A stretch of 64,000 nt of DNA. Origin: Typhlomys cinereus (lineage: Eukaryota > Chordata > Mammalia > Rodentia > Platacanthomyidae). The stretch lies in NCBI GenBank assembly GCA_023101885.1, contig JALPQD010000102.1:6046227-6110226 (forward strand). Reading direction: 5' to 3'. The notes beneath the pieces are model-generated. The model did no database searches, had not been told where the DNA came from, and saw only the letters and a list, made by a program, of their open reading frames with translations. The position numbers and the translations under genes are program-made. This document shows, piece by piece, positions 46,686 to 59,079 of this stretch (within the stretch, counting starts at the first letter, position 1; each line of letters opens with the position of its first letter).

Positions 46686-49600
46686 GGAGGATATGAACAG
46701 ATAGCAAGGCATAAAGTGACACTTTCCATTGTATTCATGTATGGACCATCAAACATAAAATAAAATGAATCCATCTGGCAATATTTCAATGTGCTATCAT
46801 AAAAGGAAAGGACTTCTGATTATACATTACACATGATAGAAACCTCTAGATCAAGTTTTGCATTTCACTTTATTGACAATATTACTCTTAATGGCTTTTG
46901 TGACATCAAACTGTTGGCATACCATCATTTCCCTATGCCCAAATCCTTTCGGGATTATCTCTGCGCCATCCTCACCACTCCACTTTCAGATGACATTGTG
47001 CCATTAGAAAGGTTCCCTTGGACAAGCGATTTTGGAGTGCCTCATGCATGTCTACATACAATCATTCTACAACGATTGTTGCCATCGCAACACTGCCCAA
47101 TAAGGATTGATTCACCACTTACAAAAGTCTTTTGCTCCATGAAAATGTGGAAAAAGTCAGTTCTATGAGCCCTTGGCCATGCTTCATGAATTACCGAATT
47201 TCTTCCCTCTTAACTGTCACTTGAAGACATACAACCTACTCAATGGTGGAGTTCTGTACCATGCATACTATGGTGACACCTCAAATGTGCTAGTCCTGCC
47301 GAAATAAGATGTTGAAGATGAAGAACTTAACCCAAAGACAAGAGTTACCTGTCGCATTGGAAAAATCATTCTCTGTATGTGGGAACCTTCAAAACAGCAG
47401 GTACTTTATCCTCCAGATGGAACTTCCTGAATCCAGGCTTACAAGGCACACTGCACATAGAAGGGGGAATATGAGCAAGAGCGTCATGCCTTAGCAATAC
47501 ACAGAATTTACCTTCTTTATTTCATAACCATGGTGTCTCAGAAGTCTCCTGTTCTTTCTGCGAGGACCCTGATGGTATGGTGTTTGAAGAAAGGAAATCA
47601 CTCACTTCACTGGTGCAGCCACTGATACATCCTCCATGTTCCTACAAGTACTCAGCCACATGGGAATGCAAGCAATCCAGACAGATCATTGGGCTACACA
47701 CAGAAACACACAAAGAAGATGGAGACTTTTGGATAGAAGGATGGGACAGAGAAAGAGTAGAGTTAAGGTCTGGTATCACTGAGTCCATTTCATTCATGTA
47801 TGGAAGAATCAGAAATAAAATTGGAATTAAATGAATTAATGGAATAAATTTAGGAAAAATCTATGAATCATTGTGCTATGTTGGACAATAATATAATGTG
47901 ATGTAGATTTACTTTACAGAAAATAGTTCCAACCCACCTGCTACATTCCCACAGCCCACTCTATCAGGTCTTCATATAAATGCAATTGCTGCCCATTTGT
48001 AACATATGGAGAAAACCATCCTACTTTCCCTTTTTGTTCAAGACCTTGTGTAAAATTCCAGTTGATGGGAATGTTGGACACTGCACCCAAGTGTTGCTTC
48101 TGATTCATGCTCACTGAAGACCTACAGGTTCTTCAGAAAGGCATGTTTCTAAGGGAGCCAAAAAGAGCACAAATCACATGCCATAGATATGAATGTGTTT
48201 CTGTGATTCTTCTCTTAAATTCAAAATTTACAACTTAGGTTTAGCCCAATGGATCATTGATTGCTTCACCTACCCATACCTGGAAAGCCTCACATCTGAG
48301 TTGGATGCATGGTACCTATATGATGGAAGGGAAGAACCAATTTTTTATTTTGGGGACAGAAAATCTTCCTTTACCCTCCTGTTAGTTCAACGATTTTCTT
48401 GAAATAACATTTACCTGGCTTCTTTATACATTATTTTTATTGCTTAAAAATTCATATAAAATACAATGAACTAATTTGCACCCCCATATTCTCTACCTCA
48501 AATCACCTCTCATTCCTCCCCTGAGATTTGTTTTCCACCCAGTCTTTCCTACTTGGGCTCCACCCTACAGGAGTGATCTACTGGCTTCCACCCAGGACAC
48601 CTGCACTGGCATTGTGTCTGGGCACCCCTTTGTGCATGAAAAACGAGCAGTGGACTAACCATTAACTCACATGTTCCCCTTCCACTGGCAGGCGTTAGTC
48701 TCAAGCAATCTCTAGGGTGGTGAATTGTGTCCTGAGATCCTCCCTCCTCTGCATAAGGATCGGCTGCTAGTTCAGCGTGTGAACATCTCATGCAGCACGC
48801 TGTGATCTTTGTCCATGGTAGCCCTGGCATGAACAGAGGCAACTGTCTGGCAGTACCACTTCCATTCTCCTCCACTTGCATTTTCACTGCCCGCTTCTTC
48901 CACTGGTTTCCTTCACCATCATTTTGATGACCACTTTAGGGCTTAGCACTTCACAGTCTCTTTAATGCGGCACTAAGGACAATTTTGGTAAAGAACCATC
49001 TCCTCTCTCTGTCTCTCTCTGTCTTTCTCTCTCTTTTGTGTTTTCTTTCTGTTTTCTCTCTTCTTTTCTCTAATATATTAGCAGTAATAATATTCATATT
49101 AAAACAATATTTTTCAGAAAACTACTTCCTTTGGGTAATTAATAGATTGAATAAGAAAAGTAGAATGACCAGTTTTTAGATACCATTTTGTTTCCTAGTC
49201 TAGGAACTTGGGGACCGAAATCCTCAAAAATAGTCATCATATACTCATGAATAAAGAGAAACACTTCAACATCCTGTGTTTTGACCATCCTAAGAGCAAC
49301 AACAGGACCACAGATAGAACAGGGTTGACAATGTGAAAAAGTGAAATCTCCATGGAATGAATCAAGCAGCAGAGCTTGTTTCCTTGTGCTGATATTCCCA
49401 CTGTGAGGTGGTGACCCAGGTTTTCTGTATTCCCAAAGACTCCCATCTTCTAATGTTCCTATTAGAACAGAGTTCATCTCACACAAAAATAGAAACAGCT
49501 TTTGCTGATGATGTCTTCATCTAGTTATATTTTTCAGCTCACCTTGGTAGATTTCATGTTTGTCTGGAAACTCACTCACAAGGCTAAACAGACTCCACTT

Positions 49601-49997
49601 TTTGCATCTATACCATCAAGTCTGAGAGAAATTGGATATCTTAATCATCATCAGAGATGACCTGCCCCACCCAGGTCCGCCAAAATGAATTATCAGGGAG
49701 GCCATGGCAAGAGGCAGAAATGTGTTCTTGTGTTTTATTTGATACAGATGAAAAAAGTTGTCATGGTCATTTAGATTGGGATGAATGGCCCATAGGTAAT
49801 CTTAACAAAAGAGAACCCATGAAATTCAAGTAGAAAGAATTTAAATCAACCGCAAAGTCACATCTAAATTGTGTTCAGAATTCTCTTTATTTCATAAGAA
49901 AAGCAATGTCATTACAACACATTCATGATCTTTTTTCTCCCAAGAACTTATACAAATTTGATGGTGACTCCAAACATTCTAGCATATACTACATTTT

Positions 49998-50160
49998 TTT
50001 AACATTTTTTATTATCTCTGCTCATAAAACTTAATAGGTACACCGGTTCCCTCCATCCCCCCTCCTCCTCCCCACCCCTCTGCTCGCCCTCCCCTCAACC
50101 CTCCCTCCCACCCCCCAGTGCCTCCCCTCCCCCAATCCCCAGAGATCCTTTAATGTGCAA
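49998..50160 (-). mobile_element. Tiny 5'-truncated L1 in V2R intron 2, copy 2
   Basis: It is identical in position and flanks to the insertion at 41,100-41,263. Confidence 0.88.
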
Positions 50161-51155
50161 CTAGCATATACTACATTTTTAACCTCTGCTTGTTCTTTCC
50201 ATCGAGGATTGTTGATGCTCTGCATGAGAGAATACCATAGACACAGCCACCTTTAACTGTCCTTAGGCCTTGTGTAGAGAGAAGAAGACATTGATGATAG
50301 CCAACCTCACCTCTAGATATCTACAATACTGCAGATATGTTGCCATCTGGCGATGCCTTCCATGATGGTCCCATAAATACCCTTCACACTTGGTCACATA
50401 ACACATGTAATGAGGAAAAAGATAAATATCTTCTGAGATGAAATTAAGGAAATTGTTCAATGAAAAGACCCAATCACAGGAATCAGTAATAAATATAAAT
50501 CAAACACATATTGGTAAAATGGTGGGGTTTCTGTTCATTTCCTACGTGGCATAAATTAAGGTCAGAGCATGTTGGCATTTTCTAAAACTCAAGGTGAATA
50601 AGAGCAGAGTATTCATATGGACGTGGTTTCCAACACAACAAGATCCATTAGATCAAACAACAGTATGTACTCAATGATATTTAGCTCTAAGGTTCCTGTG
50701 TTGGAAAACGTCAGGCATTTGGAAAGATGGGTCACCAGAACATTTTCCTGTGTGTCTAGATTTCACTCTCCAGTTGTTGAATAAATGTAGAACCTAAACA
50801 ACTAGGTGATTAAGGCCTATTGTTCCTCACTTTCATATTCAGTTAGTCAGCAAAAATGGTACATGCTGCACACCCCACCCTGAATAACAATCAGAGCAAA
50901 GATGTATGTACTCCACTTCACATAAAAGTATGTTTTCATTCTGGAAAATTGTGAAGACAAATCAACAGAAATGTAATTCACATTGTCAGTATTAGAGGAT
51001 GTGAAAATGTAAAACTATATCGTCACTGATAATATAAGATGCTTGAAAAGAAAAATGACGGTTTGTTACACTTCTCCCCTGCCTGAAAAAGTTATCAACT
51101 ATGCTGGACATGCCTGTCAGTCTGGAATGTGACTGAGATGGAAGCAGTTATTTCT

Positions 51156-53771
51156 TTTTTTTTTTTTCTCTTTCTTTTTTTTTTTTATTTCAGCTCATAC
51201 AAACTTATGGTACACTAGTTCCCTCCCTCCCTCTCCTCCTCCCCCCGTACCCCTGCTCTCCCCCCCCCACCCCTCTCCCTCCCATCCCCAGTGCCTCCCC
51301 CCCATTCCCGAGAGTCCTTTCTTGTCATGCTGATTTTCCTCTGGGCCCTCCTCTCCGATGACGTCACAAGACCCAGTGGCTTTCCCGAACCCTTTCCCTG
51401 TTTCCCCTTAGGTTAGGAACACTGCTGTGGCTGCCAACCTTGCCTCCAAGGATCTTGGTGCCTTTAGCAATGCTAGACTTTGTGGGTCAAAGTGTGTTGG
51501 ACAATGCCAGGGCATGAAAGTCCAATTATGATTGCTTCAGCCCTAACTGTATGAGATCTTACATTCATTGCTCCTCCCATCTTTGCTCTTACACTCTTAC
51601 CGCCCCCTCTTCCGCAAATTCCCTGAGCTTCAGATGGGGAGAGATAAGCTGGCCTAGTTCTAGGTGTTGATATAGAGTCTCTGAAGTTCTGGATTGTGGT
51701 TTGTTGATTTTCTTTTGCAGTTTGCTGCTCCTGCAATGCCCTTCACTCCATCCTGGTGGGCATTGTATGTTACCCCCTGGCCAGAGACAAAAAGTTGTTA
51801 GAGTCTTGTGATAAAAGCACATTCAAAGGTAGATGTAATAAAAGTGGGAACCACAGTGAGGGAGGGTCTATCACCCATTTGCAAATTGTTACTTTTTATC
51901 TGCCAGACTATATGCCCTCCTCTTCTGGTGAGATCACTCCCCTCAGTAGTAAATGATCAGGAACAAAAGTCGTGAACTTAATCAGATGTCTCATTACTTA
52001 TTTGGGCCCTTGTGGAGGCCTATTTCCCTGCTGTAACATGGTCCCTTCTCTCCTTCTTTCTGGTGTGGCCCTCCTACCCCATCCCTCCTGTTCATAATCC
52101 TTGCAATTACTGTCTCTAGGTGGGCTGGGTGGGTTTGGTACTAGGAGCACCTATTAGGGTACATACGGCGCTAATTTTCTGGGTCTGGGATACTTCACTT
52201 AATATAATTGTTTCTAATGACATCCATTTCCCGGCAAATTCCAGTAATTCATCATTTTTGATGGCGGAGTAGTACTCCATTGTATAGATGTACCACAGTT
52301 TCCTTATCCACTCGTCAACTGTTGGACATTTGGGCTGATTCCATGACTTTGCTATTGTAAACAGTGCTTCTATGAACATGGTCGTGCTTGTGCTATCGAG
52401 GTGAACCTCTGCTGATGGGGGTTATTTCCCAAAAATGGAATAGCAGGGTCATATGGCATTCAATCTTTAATTTCTTTAAGAATCTCCAGACGGCTCTCCA
52501 GAGTGTTGTATGAGCCTGCATTCCCACCAGCAATGTAGGAGAGTTCCCCTCTCTCCCACATCCTCTCCAGCATTTGTCGTTGTTAGTATTGTGGATTTTT
52601 GCCATTCTGACCGGGGTGAGATGATACTCAGGGAAGTTTTGATTTGCATTTCCCTGATGGCTAAAGAAGTGGAGCATTTTTTAAGTATTTTTGTTAGACA
52701 TTTTAATTTCATCCCTGGTAAAGTTCTTTTAAGTTCCAGGGCCCATTTTAATGGGCCATTGGTTTCCTTCTAGTGTTTAGTTTTCTAAGTTCTTTGTGCA
52801 CTCGTGGACAATAGAGCTCTATCAATATGTGGTTAGTGAAGATTTTCTCCCATTCTGTGGGTTGCCTTTGAGCTCGTGTGACAATCTCTTTATCTGAACA
52901 GAAGCTCTTTAATTTCACAAGATCCCAACTGTTGAGAGTTGGTAGCAGTGACTGTGCCATTGGATTGCTGTTTAGGAAGTGTTGGCCTAACCCAATCAGC
53001 TCGAGGGAGTTCCCTATCCTTTCAACTATGGTTTTTTATAGTCTCTGGCCTGATATCAAGGTCCTTGATCCATTTGGAATTAAGTCTTGTACATGGTGAC
53101 AAGTACGGGTCCAGCTTTAATCTTCTGCATGTGGAGATTCAGTTTTGACAGCACCATTTGTTGAAGATGCTGTTCTTTTTCCATTGGATTCTTTGGCCCC
53201 TTTGTCAAAGACCAAATGGCTTAACTTTGTGGGCTTATATCTGGGTCTTCAATCCTTATCCATTGATCTGTGTGTCTATTTTGGAGCCAGTACCAGGCTG
53301 TCTTTACAACTATGGATTTGTAGTATAGACTAAGGTTTGGTATGGTTATACCTCCAGCTGTGTTTTTGTTATTCAGGATTGTTTTTGCTATCCTGGGTCA
53401 TTTGTGCCTCCATATGAACTTTGAGATTGTTTGGTCAACCTTCTTTGAAGAATTGCTTTGGGATTTTTGATTGGTATAGCATTGAATCTGTATATTGCCT
53501 TTGGTAGGATGTCTTTTCACAATGTTGATTCTGCCAATCCAGGAACAAGGGAGGTCTTTCCACCTTCTGGTGTCTTCTGCTATTTCTTTCTTTAGGGTTT
53601 TAAAGTTTTCATTGTAAAGGCCTTTTACCTCCTTAGTTAGGTTTATACCAAGGTATTTCATTTTTTTAGGGGCTATAATAAATGGTATTGTTTTCTCTCA
53701 AGGCTTTTTCACTTCTTTCATTCTGGGCATATAGGAAGGCCTCTGATTTTTGCACATTTATTTTGTATCCG
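51156..53771 (-). mobile_element. 5'-truncated L1 in V2R intron 1, copy 2
   Basis: It is the counterpart of 42,280-44,934, with the same target-site duplication sequence. ORF2 is broken into many more short frames than in copy 1 (for example 52,379-52,116, 52,677-52,393, 52,960-52,748 and 53,661-53,398). Nearly all the breaks come from one-base gains or losses rather than substitutions. Confidence 0.92.
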
Positions 53772-54749
53772 GAGCATTTTTTCTATCAGTGATATATCCT
53801 TTTCGAACAGAAGCAAAAATCATTTCAGTAGATTTCCTCCAATTTGTATGTCATATATTAGTTCTTCCTTAACACTGATAACAGCCCAATTTCAAGAAGA
53901 ATACATATCACACTGGGCCAAAATAAAATCGGGAAATCTCTAGTGCTCTAGCTGGCAGTCAGTCCAGATCTGAATGCATAGATAAAATAGTATGAAGTGA
54001 TATATTGTATCATGAATATGATCAGGATTGGGAAAAGAATTGCCCAGATACCCATGGCATTAAGCTGAGTGATCCTTTCTACAGGCTTCAGTAATCACAT
54101 GCTCAAATGAAGCATCAGCAGACACTGAACACTTGCTATGGCCCTTGACAAGGAATTCAAGTAAATGAAACATTTTTCAAGGAAAATGAGTGTACATGCA
54201 ATAAATGAACCATGAACTAAGAAAGAAGACCCCCTCTTTTGGCTGCAGCTTGTTATGTAGAGTGTATAAGACAAAAAAAAAGCCTCCGATACAAAGTGGT
54301 AACAGGGAGTGTTTCTGCATATCCAAGTAAATCTTGGCTCATTACCAGAGGTGTCTTTTATCAGAACAGGATAGGACATTTAGAAAGTATCCATCGACAC
54401 AGCTCACTGTGTATATGTTTCTCTACATGTTTGTGTGAGTGTGTGCTAGGGGGTACCTGAGAGAGTGTGTCTGTAAAGGTTAAAGGGTAACAAAAGGAAT
54501 CACCCAGCTATGCTATACATCCTTACTGCTTTCTTTTATTGTTTACCAGGTCTGTTTTTCAGATCTGAAAGTGCATCACACCTCTGTTACCACCTGTAAT
54601 TTTTGTTAGGAAGCTGTGTGTCCACACTCAGGTCCTTCTTGGGAGGCAAAAGCTTTAATGCATGAGCAAACACCTCAGCACTCAAGGCACTTATAATGCA
54701 TTCTTCATCCTGGGAGACAGGAAATAAGAGAAATGAAAAAGGCACCTAC

Positions 54750-54940
54750 TTTAAATCAAGGTTGAAATTTAAAAGAACTCTATCCCATGTTATCAATTGT
54801 GGAAAAGAGGGAAACACAGTCCTTCTGATCATGAGTATCACTGTCTCCTCCTTTATTCTCCAGTAGTAACTGCCTCCCATCAGACTGCACCTAAAGAGAC
54901 GACGCTTCAGAAGGAGGAATACAAAAACCAGCATGAGCAT
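54750..54940 (-). pseudogene. V2R exon 1 (signal peptide exon), frameshifted
   Basis: The start codon is at 54,940-54,938. A hydrophobic leader (LMLVFVFLLLKRRLF) is followed by the family-typical (C/Y)YWRIK segment and, after one frameshift, DQKDCVSLFSTID. It faces exons 2-5 of copy 2 on the same strand, 4.3 kb upstream of exon 2. This is consistent with V2R gene structure enlarged by the intronic L1. Confidence 0.82.
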
Positions 54941-56960
54941 CTTTTCTTTGTCTTCCAGAATGTCAGTTTGAGTCTGAAAGGAACCTGTAGCATCCAAGAG
55001 ATGAGCATACAGCACATTTATATTAATGACTATATCTGTTTTTATTTCTTCAGCTGCTGGGAGATGTCACCAAAATCTTGCCATTGTTTCTATCCAACTC
55101 ATACAACCTGCTCTGAAATACTCTGGACACAGTGCCCTGGGGCTCAGCCCCTGTTGTCCAGATCCAGGTGACAAACAGAGCAAGCAACCCTGTTGTGACC
55201 ATAACCTCTTCCTGCCTTAGGTCCCAAGAATTAATTCCTGCCTGTGTCCCCAGATGATATGATCTGGAACAGAGAAAGTACCAGGAATGTGTCAACAAGC
55301 TCATTTTGTAAAGCTCACTTGACATCATGGAAGTGGATTTCATCAGAGAATTTGAAGTTAAGTTGTGAGAGGAAAGGGTCACAAAGGACCCATGTAGTCA
55401 GAGCTGTGAGAGACATGCAACATTATGTCCCAGATAAATGACATTCAGCAGGTATCAGGATATTTCTTTGTGATTCATGTGTCACTTCAAAGACTTCCCA
55501 GTAGCTGCACTTGTGTGCCACAACCTGAAGAAACAAGAATTATGTTAAATGCAGAAAATTCCAGAGCCTTTTTCCGATGACCTTCACATTGTATGCTCTC
55601 ACCAGTGCTAATCACCCAGATGCAGACTCAGATAATAAATAAATAAACATGGAGACACTTTCAGTGTCAACTGTTACCACAGAGTGGCTCACTTGACTGT
55701 GTTTCATCTTTAATTCAAACATGGTCTTAGATGGCAGAGGCTTGCCAAGCAATAATCTACCAGAGACAAAATGCTCCAACCTCTATTTGTTTCTTTTTTA
55801 TCTATTTAAAAGACACAGTTTTCAGGACCAGTGCACAAGTAGGTGAGTTGTCCAGTGATACCTTATTTCTTGGTCCATGGATGAAGATAGTGTGCTGCTA
55901 TGATCTGGAAGACACGGGAAGAAAGCAACTTTTAAGTTTTTCTTTTTGTGTGTACAAGTATGTGTGTTTGTGAGGGTGTGTATGTGTATGAGAAAGAGAG
56001 AGAGAGAGAATGAGAGAGAGATCCAGAGGAATTTGTGTGCTTTTGAAGGGCCGAGGGTATCATGTCATGGGGAATTATCCTGGATAACCCTACCGCCTCA
56101 CTACACAGCTCTTGGGTCTTTCAGTCTCCACATTCCAAGGATGCAAGTGCAGATCACCACCATTTCAGTCCCCACTTTTTTGTTTGAGCGATCTGAATTG
56201 AGCTCTTTTCTATTATTAACAGAGGCTTGTATACCGGGACCATCTCTCTAAACCTTTCCAACTTTTTCAGAGGACTGTGATACCATGTATGAGTTTCTTC
56301 CTTATTGCTCCCAGGTAAAGCTAATTGCTTCTCGAAATGATCACTTTTAAGCATTTTACTAAGAGGAGCTATCGTTAAAAGAAATATTTTCAGGGAAATC
56401 CAGAATTTGGTACACATTAATCATTATTATCAAAGACTTTTGAGTGAGTCTTAATCCCAAAAACCCAATGTTCTCTGTGCAGGCTAAACCAGTATTATTT
56501 AGTCCATCAATTGGGAATCAAATTTGTTAATGAGAATTACATATGCAAACAAAGCGAGTTTATATCCTTGCCCCATCCCCCTCCTCTCCTAATCTCTTCA
56601 TCCACCCTCACCTCCGTTCACCAATCCGGCTACATCTCTCCCATCCTGTCATCCCTCTGCATGTGTGGAAAACAGGCCTCCCTTTGGGTTACCTGTTTTA
56701 GATCTTGGAGAACCAGGTCTCTGTGGTAATCTGTTGGGCACTTCAGGAACAAGCTCACAATTGAGGAGGCTCCTTATTAATAGTCTAGCATCTGCCCAAG
56801 AGGCTTTTTTGTGTTCATAAAACTCGATTATTGCAAAATGTGATTGGAGGATCTAAATTCAGATCCTTTTGTTTACCTCTTTTAGACAGCCAAACTTCCA
56901 AAGGGCAACAAACAGCTTTCACTTGGGCTTTTGGCCCCTGAAGGAATCTGGGTTTTCAAA
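54941..56960. other. Unassigned interval upstream of the V2R
   Basis: No gene recognised. About 55,930-56,160 has a GT/GA-rich run followed by sequence that may be a decayed SINE. Otherwise there are only short open frames on both strands. Confidence 0.4.
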
Positions 56961-58092
56961 TCATGAACTTGCCATATGGTAGTTTTCACACCTTCCAACA
57001 ACCCAGTGCAAGTCACTAGGTTTTCCTTCACTGATGCCCATTTCTCCAAAAGCAACAGTTGTCCTGCTGTCTGCCTTTTCCCCGCAGCTGCCACCAACGC
57101 AGCTCTCCTCTATCAAGGAAAACAGTCCATTGTCTTTAAATTCAGCTTTACCAAAGTCCTTGTTCCCCTCATCACAAACTGGTGCCAAGCAATTCATAAT
57201 ACCTCAGCTTAACTAATTACATAATCCAAATGACCCATTAAACTCTATAGAATTGTATTTGTAATCCATAAAGTCAAATTCTTCAGACATTTCAAACTTT
57301 GTCCTGCAAAACCATTCAAAAGCCACAAAATCCACATACTCAGATTCATCAGCATGACCCCATTTCCTGGCTGGCTTGCCAAATGATGCTGGGGTCCTTC
57401 TCCTGGGGTCTTTACGTATTCAGGTTCTTGTGTCCAGGAATCAAAGATTGAAAGCAGAAGGCACATAGACGATTAGGGTAAAATCTATTAGAGGAGAGAA
57501 AGAAGGGAACTCAGGGACAGTAATTGCTGACGGGCAAGATAGCACTGGAGAACTCATGGGCGTCACCATGGAATCCATGAGGGGAAAGGACTTGGAAAAG
57601 AAGTCAAGGATTCCAGATGGGAAGTCCCATGAGGGGCAGAGGCACACAAGTTGGCTGACAGGGTCAGGTATATTATACACTTAGGCAAGCCTGGGAAAAA
57701 TGGCTTTTGGTTAGCTCTGGTTTCTGCAAACCTGATTGGAACTTTAGACCATCTACACTCATTGGACCCATTCCATTTCTTCCTGTGCCCCACCATGTGA
57801 GTGCTTATGGGTAATGAAGGTGTATTCTCCATGGATTTTCAATCTCCATGTCTGTTCATGAACAGAGGATTGGGAGAAGTCGGGGAAGGTTGTGTACCGT
57901 CAGTGTAATACCAGCAGTAGGGGATGACCTTCCAATTCCTTCAGAGCATGTCCCAGCGGGTCTGATGTAGAACTGCCTTAAAAGGACCTTAGGATGAAGA
58001 CTATCTAACCTGGTGGAGGATGGTCGAGTTCCTGGTGACTGAGAGCTACAGCTCCTGCTCAGGTCTTGACAGGAGTGTCCAGCTGAGTTCAT
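56961..58092 (-). other. Possible decayed retrocopy of an unidentified gene
   Basis: Several minus-strand open pieces follow one another in different frames: 58,092-57,856 (Ser-rich), 57,832-57,563, 57,680-57,441, then a stretch reading KWGHADESEYVDFVAFEWF near 57,330, and 57,197-56,961. Their density and non-repetitive composition look more like a frameshifted coding sequence than chance. I recognise no domain and cannot name a parent, and unique non-coding DNA is possible. Confidence 0.25.
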
Positions 58093-58530
58093 GGCACTAT
58101 TATGTAAAATTCAGATACACCACCGCACAGACAAAGGATAAAAGAAGTTTATATATTATTACATGGTGACATGGGCTAATACTTGAAGGGAGAAATAGCA
58201 GCATCTAAGGGAGAGGTGAAGCTTTTAGAGTCTTTGGTCTTGTCAGCAGGGTGAAGGACAGAAGGGAATGAGCTGTCAGTCCCTGTCACCATAAGATACA
58301 TGACTAAGGATCATGCGAGTGTGGGATTTGCAAGCACCCACTAGTCAATTGGGGGTGTCTATGCAGTGACCGAAAAGCAAACTACCGCCTTGAATATTGG
58401 TGATGTAGGAAATATATTTAGAAAAGATAATCCATCACTTACAATCTGTTAAGGACAGCAAGTTTCTGGCATACCTAGCTTTTCCAGTACCTGGACATAT
58501 CAAAGAAGAACACAAAACTAATCTTTTTTA
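58093..58530. other. Unassigned interval
   Basis: Nothing recognised. Confidence 0.4.
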
Positions 58531-58534
58531 TATA

Positions 58535-59078
58535 CATTTTTATTATTTTTCAGCTCATACAAACTTAAGGTAACACCAGTTCCTCTCTCCCTCTCCCCTC
58601 CCCTGTCCCCCCCTGCTCCCCTCCCCACCCCCCTCCCTCCCCATCCCCGTGCCTCCCCCCCAATTCCCAGAGAGTCCTTTCTTGGCATGCCTGATTTTCC
58701 TCTGGGCCCTCCTCTCCTTGACTTACAAGGACCAGTGGCTTTCCCGAACCTTTCCCTGTCCCCTTAGTTTAGGAACACTGCTGTGGCTGCCAACCTTTGC
58801 CTCCAAGATCTTGGTGCCTTTAGCAGATGCTAGACTTTGTGGGGTCAAAGTGTGTTGACAATCAGGGGGCACAAGTCCAATTATGATTGCTTCAGCCCTA
58901 ACTAGTATGGAGTATCTTACATATCATTGCTCCTCCATCCTTATGCTCTTACACTCTTACCGCCCCCTCTTCCGCAAATTTCCCTGAGCTTCAGGATGGG
59001 GAGAGACTAAGCTGGCTAGTTCTAGTGGTTGATTAGATCTCTGAAGTTCTGGATTGTGGTTTGTTGATTTTCTTTTGC
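58535..59078 (-). mobile_element. 5'-truncated L1 (3' UTR only)
   Basis: It has the tail (T/A-rich), pyrimidine tract and 3' UTR of the same subfamily as the L1 at 42.3 kb. It stops at the internal A-run (gattttcttttgca on plus). Like duplication copy 2, it carries many single-base losses relative to 42,300-42,860. A convincing target-site duplication was not found. Confidence 0.88.
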
Positions 59079-59079
59079 A

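Larger units (their letters stand above)
46686..54359. repeat. Direct duplication of ~7.8 kb, copy 2
   Basis: It is collinear with 37,733-45,540 at an offset that falls from 8,953 to 8,819 bp, a net loss of 134 bases spread evenly along the copy. Typical pairs (copy 1 / copy 2) are ttatatgacaatatta / ttattgacaatatta and aggcatgaaagtgaca / aggcataaagtgaca. Occasional insertions also occur (cctcctgcataagg / cctcctctgcataagg). Substitutions are rare. Confidence 0.95.
47349..54940 (-). pseudogene. V2R pseudogene, exons 1-5, copy 2
   Basis: Exon 1 lies outside the duplicated block. On minus, from 54,940, it reads MLMLVFVFLLLKRRLFRCSL (signal peptide), then YYWRIKEE, then after a one-base shift DSDTHDQKDCVSLFSTIDN, typical of V2R exon 1. 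Exons 2 (about 50,600-50,311), 3 (49,800 to about 49,135), 4 (about 48,155-47,938) and 5 (about 47,490-47,349) repeat copy 1. They include the same stop codons (TAG before EMNRN; TAA after DDD), plus extra frameshifts. Intron 1 holds the 2.6-kb L1. No transmembrane exon is present. The shared stops mean the gene was already dead when duplicated, or that the two copies are one locus. Confidence 0.88.
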
